Shown piece after piece: positions 18,132-24,282 of a stretch of 64,000 bases of DNA (its first letter is position 1; each line of letters starts with the position of its first letter). Both the position numbers and the translations under genes were made by a program. Under the pieces are notes generated by a model. It saw only the letters and a program-made list of their open reading frames with translations. It was not told where the DNA came from and made no database searches. The stretch is taken from assembly GCF_003003795.1 (NCBI RefSeq), contig NZ_PVWK01000123.1:37638-101637 (forward strand), in the 5' to 3' direction. Origin of the DNA: Stenomitos frigidus ULC18 (GTDB lineage Bacteria; Cyanobacteriota; Cyanobacteriia; Leptolyngbyales; Leptolyngbyaceae).

Positions 18132-18542
18132 ATGTCAGACGTGACTATTGATGCTAATCCCAGCATTCTTTCCCACATTTCTATTGGTACGAATAATTTT
18201 GAGCAAGCCGTTGCCTTCTACGATCGTGTCTTACCCACGCTGGGCTGTAAGCGCATCATGGAACATCCCGGAACCGTCGCCTATGGCAAGCAGTATCCAG
18301 AGTTTTGGGTTTGTATGCCGCTCGACGGTCAAACGGCCACCGTTGGCAACGGTACCCATATTGGCTTCATCGCGCCTACCAAAGAGGCAGTGCATGCGTT
18401 TTATGAGGCAGCATTAGCGGCGGGTGGCATAAACGAAGGCACACCAGGCGGTAGACCAGACTATGGTGAACCGTACTATGGGTGTTTTGTGCGTGATCCA
18501 GATGGTCACAAAATTGAAGCGTCTCATTGGGAGGAGACGTAG
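18132..18542 (+). CDS. VOC family (glyoxalase-like) protein
   Basis: A 136-residue VOC protein: I-S-H-I-S-I-G-T-N-N-F-E-Q-A-V-A-F-Y-D-R-V-L at the N-terminus (metal-ligand His) and Y-Y-G-C-F-V-R-D-P-D-G-H-K-I-E-A at the C-terminus (metal-ligand Glu). The spacing suits the glyoxalase/dioxygenase superfamily. Substrate unknown. The start at 18132 is supported by AGAGGG upstream; a longer frame from 18084 is less likely. It is the last gene of the cluster, followed after about 100 bases by the inverted MITE-like copy B. Confidence 0.85.
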   Translation: MSDVTIDANPSILSHISIGTNNFEQAVAFYDRVLPTLGCKRIMEHPGTVAYGKQYPEFWVCMPLDGQTATVGNGTHIGFIAPTKEAVHAFYEAALAAGGINEGTPGGRPDYGEPYYGCFVRDPDGHKIEASHWEET

Positions 18543-18648
18543 TTTATGCCGTTATGTCGGCTGTTGAGGCCATATCAGCCAACAAATGGCACCAGAGTAA
18601 GCCTGTGATACCAGTTGATTGACGCCTCAAACAGCCACACTAAAGAGA

Positions 18649-18757
18649 CTGTAAAGAAATAATGTCATGGACTGTAGCGATCAGCTATCAGAAAAAAGCT
18701 GATCGCTGATCGCTGATCGCTCATCCAAACGTATGCAGTTACTTTTTAACAAGTCCA
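18649..18757 (-). repeat. MITE-like element, copy B (inverted relative to copy A)
   Basis: On the reverse strand it reads TGGACTTGTTAAAAAGTAAC ... CTACAGTCCATGACATTATT and ends CTTTACAG, matching copy A at both ends with two mismatches in the left 45 bases and one in the right 30. Its heptamer core is shorter (109 bp in all), so the core length differs while the ends are conserved. Confidence 0.75.
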
Positions 18758-18781
18758 AAATCTGAGTCACTGATTCGTTTT

Positions 18782-19636
18782 TTAGCCAGCTCTAAATGAA
18801 TCTAAAATGCGTTGTCGCAATGTTTCTGGTAGACCATGCCTCGCCGACTCTTCTGTTGTTTGGGAATCCTTGGACAACGCGTCTGCAACTTTATCCAAGA
18901 CATCAAAAACCAGGGGCACTCCCAGATGGATTTGTTCTAAGGTTTCTCGTTGGGCGAAGACGTCTTGAGGGGTTCCTTCCAACACGAGTTGTCCTTCATT
19001 GAGCACGAAAATCCAGTCGGCCCAGCAGTAGGCCAAATCCAGGTCGTGCGTTGATAGCGCGATCGTGGTTCCTGCGGCTTGAATTTGGTGCAACTTTGCC
19101 ATCAGGTCACGGGTATGGAGTCGATCGAGATAGGCAGTTGGCTCATCCAGAAGCAATAGTTTGGGCTGGAGCACCATCACATCAGCCAGAGAGACGCGCT
19201 TCTTTTGTCCTAAACTCAGGTGATGCACTGGGCGTGATGCCAGTTCAGACAGGTTGAAATGAGCGATCGCCTCACTGACCTTTCGATTGACTTCGGCATC
19301 CGGTAAGCCTAAATTACACAGTCCGTAGGAAATATCTTCTTCTACCGAAGATGCTACCAGCTGTTGCTCTGGGTCTTGAAACACTAATCCCACGTGCTGA
19401 CGCAACGCCATTAATGAGGCGCGATCGTACTGCAAGGGTGCCCCTTGCCAGCGGATAACGCCCCGTTGAGGTTTGTAGAGGCCATTAGCCAGCAAGAATA
19501 GCGTTGTTTTACCGCAACCATTGTGACCCAGCAGCACACAGCGTTTGCCAGCGGGAAGGCGCAGCGTCAGGTTCTGAACGGCAGGCTGAGGGCTGCCAGG
19601 ATAGGTATAGTCAATGTGCTCAAAGGCCAACAGCAT
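18782..19636 (-). CDS. cbiO: Cobalt ECF transporter ATP-binding protein CbiO
   Basis: A 284-residue ABC ATPase: Walker A G-H-N-G-C-G-K-T-T near residue 38, Q-loop F-Q-D-P-E-Q-Q-L, signature L-S-L-G-Q-K-K-R, Walker B L-L-L-L-D-E-P-T-A-Y-L-D and the switch histidine S-T-H-D-L-D. The D-P-E-Q-Q-L-V-A-S-S-V-E-E-D-I-S-Y-G-L-x-N-L-G sequence is the energy-coupling factor type. It powers Co2+ uptake by the CbiM/CbiN/CbiQ membrane part. Its start overlaps the end of cbiQ by 17 bases, indicating one operon cbiM-cbiN-cbiQ-cbiO, under the riboswitch upstream. Confidence 0.93.
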   Translation of the reverse strand: MLLAFEHIDYTYPGSPQPAVQNLTLRLPAGKRCVLLGHNGCGKTTLFLLANGLYKPQRGVIRWQGAPLQYDRASLMALRQHVGLVFQDPEQQLVASSVEEDISYGLCNLGLPDAEVNRKVSEAIAHFNLSELASRPVHHLSLGQKKRVSLADVMVLQPKLLLLDEPTAYLDRLHTRDLMAKLHQIQAAGTTIALSTHDLDLAYCWADWIFVLNEGQLVLEGTPQDVFAQRETLEQIHLGVPLVFDVLDKVADALSKDSQTTEESARHGLPETLRQRILDSFRAG

Positions 19637-20423
19637 ATTGCCACCCTGCTAGTGCCGCTAAGAACGCGCAGCCAAAGAAAGCCTCTAAACTGTAACGCCT
19701 GGATGGTTGATAGCGGCGGGAATGACAAACGCGAAAGTCGCCCGTAAAGCCACGCGATTCGAGGGCAAGCGATACCTGGCGGTAGTTTTCTAGCGTTCGC
19801 CGCAACAACTGCCCAACCAAAAGACCCAGGCTTTTCATCCAAAGCCGCCAGGTGCGGTAGCCACAGCGTGATTGCTGTGCCGTCCAAAGTTCACTGGCAG
19901 TGCGCAGCAGCACAAAAATAAAGCGATACATCAACAGCAGCAATTCTATGAGCAACGTTGGACAGCCTAAGCGACGAAGCACGTCCAAAATTTCGGTAAA
20001 GGGAACGGTGAGGATGATGAAGTAGATGCAGGCAGTTGAGGCGATCGCCCGTGCAGCCAACTCCCCAGCTTGATGGATACCGTGATGACTGAAATACAAG
20101 TAGTAACTGCCCCAGGGAGCCCCTTGCCACACATCCGCCTGCACTGACGAGAGGTTGGCTAGACCGACGCCACTGATGATCAAGGCAGGCAAACTAGTCA
20201 ACCAAAAACCAATGGGGATGGAAAGCAGGCGAAAGTAGATGGGAGCCGGAATTTTGGCATAGATGACGGTCCAAACGCTGAGCCAAACGGCGATCGCAAG
20301 CTGGATGGGCGCACGGGTACAGTAGGTGAGTAGTAAAAGGGCGATCGCAAACAGCAGCTTATGTTCGGGTGGCAGTTGCCGCAGGCGATTGGTGTATGCC
20401 AACGTATCGATTTGCAAAGTCAT
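19620..20423 (-). CDS. cbiQ: Cobalt ECF transporter T component CbiQ
   Basis: A 267-residue membrane protein with 5-6 transmembrane segments. The conserved EcfT elements are present: L-P-P-E-H-K-L-L-F-A-I in the N-terminus and the A-L-E-S-R-G-F coupling-helix motif near residue 222 (consensus A-x-x-x-R-G), which docks on the ATPase. It couples ATP hydrolysis in CbiO to substrate release in CbiM. The gap from cbiN (115 bases) contains a perfect palindrome. Confidence 0.92.
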   Translation of the reverse strand: MTLQIDTLAYTNRLRQLPPEHKLLFAIALLLLTYCTRAPIQLAIAVWLSVWTVIYAKIPAPIYFRLLSIPIGFWLTSLPALIISGVGLANLSSVQADVWQGAPWGSYYLYFSHHGIHQAGELAARAIASTACIYFIILTVPFTEILDVLRRLGCPTLLIELLLLMYRFIFVLLRTASELWTAQQSRCGYRTWRLWMKSLGLLVGQLLRRTLENYRQVSLALESRGFTGDFRVCHSRRYQPSRRYSLEAFFGCAFLAALAGWQYAVGL

Positions 20424-20440
20424 GAACCATTTTGTAATGG

Positions 20441-20466
20441 TAGGGGCGTTCCATGGAACGCCCCTA
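20441..20466. repeat. Perfect palindrome, TAGGGGCG family
   Basis: TAGGGGCGTTCCA is followed directly by its own reverse complement, giving a perfect 26-base palindrome in the cbiN-cbiQ gap. It can fold into a 13-bp hairpin in the transcript and might tune downstream expression. Related palindromes occur at 26366, 45653, 49047 and 57619. Confidence 0.8.
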
Positions 20467-20538
20467 CGTAGGGTCGATTTCAGGTGCTGGCAACGTGTCC
20501 TTGCAAGGATGGGCTTTTTGAATATGTTGCTGCATGGC

Positions 20539-20841
20539 TCAACCTTGCTCGTCTTTTTTGCGTTTCTCCGATCGCCCTTTGTACAATCCCAGAATGTAAC
20601 CCGTCACGCCTGCACCCACACCCGCTTGAGCCGCGAATAAGAACGTTTGCACTTCAGGGCCAGAATCTTTAATGATGGGTTCAAACCAGGGTTTATAGTT
20701 TGGATGATCGTTCTCGATCGCGGAGACAAAATTGCCATCGGTAGCACCAAACTGTCTGCCCTGGAGTACCAACAGCGGTCCAAAGGCTAGAACCAAAACC
20801 CCAATCACTAACAACCAGTTACCGCATCGTTTAGGCATCAT
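20539..20841 (-). CDS. cbiN: Cobalt transport protein CbiN
   Basis: A 100-residue protein with a hydrophobic helix at each end (about 8-26 and 66-86) and a periplasmic loop containing the F-G-A-T-D-G and Y-K-P-W-F-E-P-I elements typical of CbiN. CbiN is the auxiliary subunit that lets CbiM load Co2+. The gene begins one base after the cbiM stop on the same strand, so it is tightly linked. Length agrees with the family. Confidence 0.92.
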   Translation of the reverse strand: MMPKRCGNWLLVIGVLVLAFGPLLVLQGRQFGATDGNFVSAIENDHPNYKPWFEPIIKDSGPEVQTFLFAAQAGVGAGVTGYILGLYKGRSEKRKKDEQG

Positions 20842-21600
20842 TTACGACTCCTGTTCCAAAAGCTTGAGTGTTTGCAATTCCTGTTTGCCATATTGTTGCA
20901 GCCAGCCCCAAACCAACACGGTCAGCAATCCTTCACTAATGGCTAAGGGCAGTTGAGTGATAGCAAAAATGCCTGCAAACTTAATGAATGAGGCAATAAA
21001 GCCACCCTGCACAGCCGGAAAGGCCAAGGCCAGTTGTACAGCGGTCATCAGATAAGTCAGCAAATCTTCCAATGTGGCAGCCAGAAACACTGCCAGCTTT
21101 TGCTTGCCTGTTTTCATCACTGTTTTGTAAACCACATAGGCAACCAGTGGGCCGACGATCGCCATGGAAAACACGTTTGCACCCAACGTCGTAATGCCAC
21201 CATGCGCGAGTAGAACGGCCTGGAACACCAACACCAGGCTACCCAATACCGTCATTGTCAATGGACCAAACAGAATTGTGCCTAGCCCAGTGCCTGTGGG
21301 ATGTGAACAACTGCCAGTGACCGATGGAATCTTTAAAGCAGAGAGGACAAAGGTGAAGGCACCTGCCAATGCCAACAAAAGCTTTAATTCAGGATTTTGT
21401 TTTGTAATGCGGGTGAGCGATCGCAGCCCCACCAGAAAAAACGGTAGTGATACCGCCCACCAAAACACTGCCCACTGCACAGGCAAAAAGCCTTCTGCAA
21501 TGTGCATTGCAGACGCAGGCGTAGCGGAACCCAACAGCAAATAGCAACTCAAGCCAGCCATTAATCCCAGGTTGACCCATTTCCGATAGCGTGTCTTCAT
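20842..21600 (-). CDS. cbiM: Cobalt ECF transporter substrate-binding protein CbiM
   Basis: A 252-residue integral membrane protein. A cleavable leader ([20 protein letters not shown]) ends just before M-H-I-A-E-G-F-L-P, the N-terminal loop whose Met and His ligate Co2+ after processing. The [10 protein letters not shown] block also belongs to the metal site. Seven or so hydrophobic segments follow. The ATG at 21600 follows GAGGTACAGG; a longer frame to 21636 would run into the riboswitch. First gene of cbiMNQO. Confidence 0.93.
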   Translation of the reverse strand: MKTRYRKWVNLGLMAGLSCYLLLGSATPASAMHIAEGFLPVQWAVFWWAVSLPFFLVGLRSLTRITKQNPELKLLLALAGAFTFVLSALKIPSVTGSCSHPTGTGLGTILFGPLTMTVLGSLVLVFQAVLLAHGGITTLGANVFSMAIVGPLVAYVVYKTVMKTGKQKLAVFLAATLEDLLTYLMTAVQLALAFPAVQGGFIASFIKFAGIFAITQLPLAISEGLLTVLVWGWLQQYGKQELQTLKLLEQES

Positions 21601-21635
21601 CCTGTACCTCGCAGATAAGACGATGTTGTAGGGCA

Positions 21636-21825
21636 ATTCGGCAGGCGTTCTGACTTAAAGAGTGTTAAGTGTTCGTTTCTAACCTTCGAGTTGGACTAAC
21701 TCAAAGCTCAAAACTCAAAACTCAAAACTTTTTTCACAGTTGCGGGACAGCGGTAGAATCGCACTACACTTTCCCTGTTACCTCCGACGGTTGCTCCCCG
21801 TCAGAACCGAGTCGTGGACTCAGCA
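21636..21825 (-). promoter_or_regulatory. Cobalamin riboswitch upstream of cbiMNQO
   Basis: Read on the reverse strand, the core contains GGTTCTGACGGGGAGCAACC, then GGTAACAGGGAA, then CCGCTGTCCCGCAACTGTG, and finally AAGTCAGAACGCCTGCC close to the cbiM start. This order matches the adenosylcobalamin-class aptamer (P3-P6 core including the B12 box). It lies about 35 bases before cbiM, so cobalamin binding should reduce cobalt uptake by blocking translation or transcription. The region between CAACTGTG and AAGTCAG is lengthened by heptamer repeats. Confidence 0.9.
21697..21731. repeat. TTTTGAG heptamers inside the cobalamin riboswitch
   Basis: On the reverse strand, GTTTTGAG units follow each other four times (last ones degenerate: GCTTTGAG, TTAGTCC). 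They lie in the variable peripheral part of the aptamer between CAACTGTG and the CCTGCC box, outside the ligand-contacting core. Confidence 0.8.
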
Positions 21826-21871
21826 TACATGATTAGTAAGATCTTAGAAACGTTTGCAAGGGAGTTCTGCC

Positions 21872-22276
21872 TCAGATGTTACGGCTGAAGTTTTTGCCGC
21901 ATTTGAAGTGCATAGTGCTCCTTGGTTTTTCCTTGTCTGAGGTAGAGTGACGCTGCTTGCTGGCAATCGGCGCTTCCAGATGGATGGGAGTGAACGCGGC
22001 CTCAGTCGAGGCTGCTTTAATGAGTGGAACCTCGACTGGTGAATCAAACAAACGTGCAATGAACGTACGCAATAACCGAAAAGGTTCTTCACCGGGGATT
22101 GTTGCCGCTGTTTCCATCATTTCTTTGGCGTCATACATGATGCCGTGAGTGGAATATTCCAGAAAAATCACCAGATCCATCCCCGGCAATCCAACCTTCA
22201 TTCCATCAATCATTAAGGCAATCTTGTGACAATTCTCAATGACTTCTGCATTGTGTGCAGGCGCGGCATTTTGTAG
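21872..22276 (-). pseudogene. Aliphatic amidase / formamidase (nitrilase superfamily) remnant
   Basis: The open frame reads [20 protein letters not shown], then [20 protein letters not shown] and [18 protein letters not shown]. This is the N-terminal part of amiE/amiF-type amidases, including the E-Y-S catalytic glutamate (with F-L-E-Y where F-P-E-Y is usual) and the T-I-P-G-E-E strand. After that the family sequence stops; the remaining 55 codons are unlike an amidase, and a stop precedes the frame at 22277. The intact enzymes are about 340 residues. It is a decayed fragment. Its left part contains no other recognisable domain. Confidence 0.7.
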
Positions 22277-22319
22277 TTAGCCATAGTTATAAGACTACCC
22301 ATCTCGTCCGATCGGGTAC

Positions 22320-22348
22320 TTGACTCAACCTGAAGCCTCTGTTAGCTT
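22320..22348 (+). promoter_or_regulatory. Candidate promoter for the aroF leader
   Basis: TTGACT (22320-22325) is followed after 17 bases by TAGCTT (22343-22348), a passable sigma-70 type -35 and a weak -10. It would start RNA near 22355, about 40 bases before the first leader ORF. Placement is by eye and is consistent with the attenuator layout downstream. Confidence 0.4.
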
Positions 22349-22395
22349 CAAAGAATCGAGAGCAATCTCTCAACTATCTCAGCAGGTCTTGGCAA

Positions 22396-22452
22396 ATGGC
22401 GAGCGCTAGCTTTTTCTTTTATTTTTGGTATCCATCGGTTCACCTGGAGTGA
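22396..22452 (+). CDS. Leader peptide 1 of the DAHP synthase gene (aromatic-rich)
   Basis: An 18-codon ORF, MASASFFFYFWYPSVHLE, ends with TGA at 22450-22452. Codons 6-12 are Phe-Phe-Phe-Tyr-Phe-Trp-Tyr: seven aromatic residues in a row, far above chance. CAGGT lies 8-9 bases before the ATG as a possible ribosome site. The end of the ORF (codons 14-18) is the 5' arm of a 13-bp stem with 22474-22486. This is the layout of a ribosome-mediated attenuator such as pheL or trpL. Too short for gene finders; function inferred from composition, position and structure. Confidence 0.85.
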   Translation: MASASFFFYFWYPSVHLE

Positions 22453-22486
22453 CGACCGTTCTTGATGAACGCGTCCAGGTGAACCG
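22436..22486 (+). promoter_or_regulatory. Antiterminator hairpin 1
   Basis: CGGTTCACCTGGA (22436-22448) is perfectly complementary to TCCAGGTGAACCG (22474-22486). The 5' arm overlaps the last codons of leader 1; the 3' arm overlaps the first three bases of terminator 1. A ribosome that reaches the leader stop would cover the 5' arm and favour the terminator; one stalled on the aromatic codons would leave it free. Confidence 0.8.
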
Positions 22487-22509
22487 CAGAGACAACTCTG
22501 CGGTTTTTT
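22484..22509 (+). terminator. Attenuator terminator 1
   Basis: CCGCAGA (22484-22490) pairs with TCTGCGG (22497-22503) around GACAAC, followed by six T (22504-22509). A classic factor-independent terminator 200 bases before aroF, and with no gene upstream that needs it on this strand. Confidence 0.85.
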
Positions 22510-22556
22510 CGTTTTAAGTTCTTGTGAGAAAGCAGAAAGAGAGACCGAAAAAAGCA

Positions 22557-22619
22557 ATGGCATCGTCAATGAGTTGGTTTTACGGCTTTTACTTTTGGAC
22601 CAGGCACTGTTCCGGGTAA
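22557..22619 (+). CDS. Leader peptide 2 of the DAHP synthase gene (aromatic-rich)
   Basis: A 20-codon ORF, MASSMSWFYGFYFWTRHCSG, with TAA at 22617-22619. Seven of the eight residues 7-14 are aromatic (W-F-Y-G-F-Y-F-W), covering Trp, Phe and Tyr. It starts MASS, like leader 1 (MASA). GAGAG upstream may serve as a ribosome site. The last codons (GTTCCGGG, 22609-22616) can pair with the 5' arm of terminator 2. It sits between terminator 1 and terminator 2, so it is the second of two tandem attenuators. Confidence 0.85.
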   Translation: MASSMSWFYGFYFWTRHCSG

Positions 22620-22653
22620 AGTCTGTTGCGCCTTCGTTCGTACAGCCCGGAAC
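22609..22653 (+). promoter_or_regulatory. Antiterminator pairing 2
   Basis: GTTCCGGG (22609-22616) is complementary to CCCGGAAC (22646-22653), the main part of the 5' arm of terminator 2. It duplicates the terminator's 3' arm, so the two structures exclude each other. A ribosome on the leader stop codon at 22617 would mask it, leaving the terminator to form. Confidence 0.75.
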
Positions 22654-22673
22654 CTAGAGGTTCCGGGCTTTTT
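22644..22673 (+). terminator. Attenuator terminator 2
   Basis: AGCCCGGAACC (22644-22654) pairs perfectly with GGTTCCGGGCT (22659-22669) around TAGA, followed by a T-run ending at 22673. It stands 38 bases before the aroF start, so it can only act as a conditional stop for that gene. Confidence 0.9.
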
Positions 22674-22710
22674 GTTTGCAATCACATCATCAAACTTTAG
22701 GAGTAGTCTC

Positions 22711-23574
22711 ATGTTAGATGCCCGGTTAGTCAAGAAGTCTCATGCCAACCATCGCACCGTTGTACAACTGTCTGAACAGGTGGCGATCGGTGGCAGTACT
22801 GTTATCGTAATCGGTGGCCCCTGTACGGTGGAAAGCGCTGAGCAAATGGAGCAAGTCGCCAGTCAGTTAGCAACGGCTCCCATTCATGCTCTGCGAGGCG
22901 GTGTGTACAAACCACGCACCTCTCCCTATGCGTTTCAGGGGATGGGTGTGGAGGGGCTGCGCATTCTGGCAGAGGCACGATCGCGCTACGGAATGCCTGT
23001 GGTGACAGAGGTGATGTCGATCGCCCAAATGGCACCGGTTGCGGCCTATGCCGATATGCTCCAGATTGGCAGTCGCAATATGCAAAACTTCGAATTGCTG
23101 AAAGCGTTGGGGCAAGCAGGCAAGCCCGTGTTGCTAAAACGGGGACTCTCAGCCACTATTGAAGAATTCGTGATGGCAGCAGAATACATCATGGCGCATG
23201 GTAATCCCCATGTGGTGCTGTGCGAACGCGGCATTCGGAGCTTCGACACCTACACCCGCAATGTACTGGATCTGGGGGCAGTTATCGCCTTGCGTCAGTT
23301 AACCCATTTGCCTGTCATCGTAGATCCCAGCCACGCAGCGGGTAAGCGCGAACTGGTTGCCGATCTCGCAAGAGCCGCTGTTGCCTGTGGAGCCGATGGC
23401 TTGATTGTTGAATGCCACCCTGAGCCTGACCAGTCTGTATCGGACGCGCGCCAGGCTCTTTCGTTAGAGGCAATGGTGGCTCTAGTGCATAGCCTGGAGC
23501 CGATCGCACGGGCAGTGGGACGCACCTTGAGCAAGGATAGTCTTGCGGAGCCAAAGCAGTTGGTTACGGTTTAA
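22711..23574 (+). CDS. aroF: 3-deoxy-7-phosphoheptulonate synthase (DAHP synthase, class I beta, short form)
   Basis: A 287-residue AroA-I-beta (AroF/AroG Bacillus-Thermotoga type) enzyme joining phosphoenolpyruvate and erythrose 4-phosphate, the first step of the shikimate pathway. Motifs: G-G-P-C-T-V-E-S (metal Cys), Y-K-P-R-T-S-P-Y-A-F-Q-G, K-R-G-L-S-A-T, E-R-G-I-R-S-F-D, D-P-S-H-A-A-G-K-R (metal His) and E-C-H-P-E-P-D. The catalytic barrel starts almost at the N-terminus: the ferredoxin-like feedback domain of longer homologues (about 340-350 residues) is absent. That suggests an enzyme not inhibited allosterically, which fits control by the two upstream attenuators instead. ATG at 22711 with TAGGAG 8 bases upstream. 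Confidence 0.93.
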   Translation: MLDARLVKKSHANHRTVVQLSEQVAIGGSTVIVIGGPCTVESAEQMEQVASQLATAPIHALRGGVYKPRTSPYAFQGMGVEGLRILAEARSRYGMPVVTEVMSIAQMAPVAAYADMLQIGSRNMQNFELLKALGQAGKPVLLKRGLSATIEEFVMAAEYIMAHGNPHVVLCERGIRSFDTYTRNVLDLGAVIALRQLTHLPVIVDPSHAAGKRELVADLARAAVACGADGLIVECHPEPDQSVSDARQALSLEAMVALVHSLEPIARAVGRTLSKDSLAEPKQLVTV

Positions 23575-23750
23575 AGCGAGGGTGCTTGAACAAGCAACCG
23601 GTTTTCTGGAGCAGCGTATGCCTCTGCAAGTATCTACAAGAAACGGGGTTTTGAGCCCAGCAGCGCTAATGTAGGCCATGCCTGAACGCTGCCGTAGATG
23701 TTCGAGTGCAGAAAAACCGGGCACACTAAGCTAACTCCACTGGTTTTCTT

Positions 23751-24059
23751 ATGCGCCCTCAACTCTCACAAGGTCAGATTCGCCCTCAAATCAGCACGAT
23801 GCCTCGCCAAAAAACTGAGGCCGCTGCTTATCTGGACATCTATAAGCTAGTGAACGAGCGGACACGCTTACAGAAAGAATTGGAATCACTCAGTGAGCGG
23901 CGCGATCGCGTTGAAAAACGCCTGGAAGTCTTAAACAGCGAAGTGGCAAAGCTTGAGATCACGGCTCATCAGTTGCGTGATGGGGTGCCCTTGGGGAAGG
24001 CGATCGTCCAGCCGCCAGCAAAGCCAGAGGACTTCAATACCTTTTTGTTTGAATACTAA
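23751..24059 (+). CDS. Coiled-coil protein resembling gas vesicle protein GvpV
   Basis: A 102-residue protein with a basic, proline-containing head, then T-E-A-A-A-Y-L-D-I-Y-K-L-V-N-E-R-T-R-L-Q-K-E-L, a long heptad coiled coil (about 30-75) and the ending F-N-T-F-L-F-E-Y. From memory this order (TEA-A-YL-x-YKL, coiled coil, NTF-x-EY tail) matches cyanobacterial GvpV, a minor gas vesicle accessory protein. No other gvp genes are in the window, so it is either an orphan or a family member with another job. An inner start at MPRQKTEAA is possible. The match needs a profile search. Confidence 0.55.
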   Translation: MRPQLSQGQIRPQISTMPRQKTEAAAYLDIYKLVNERTRLQKELESLSERRDRVEKRLEVLNSEVAKLEITAHQLRDGVPLGKAIVQPPAKPEDFNTFLFEY

Positions 24060-24282
24060 GGGTCGTGGTTCAGTTAATCCACGATCCTAACCATTTTTCT
24101 AGGTGCTCACTCCCCATTTCGTCGATGTCACTTTGTTGACGATCGTTGCATTCTAAAGACAGGCGGTGATAGCCAAAAGCCAGTGAGCGAACCGTTTTTG
24201 CTTGGCAACAGCTTGGCAACAGCATTGAAGCACAAAGCACTCATGGCTGACGGCTGACCGCTGAATGAAATGGAGAATAAAT

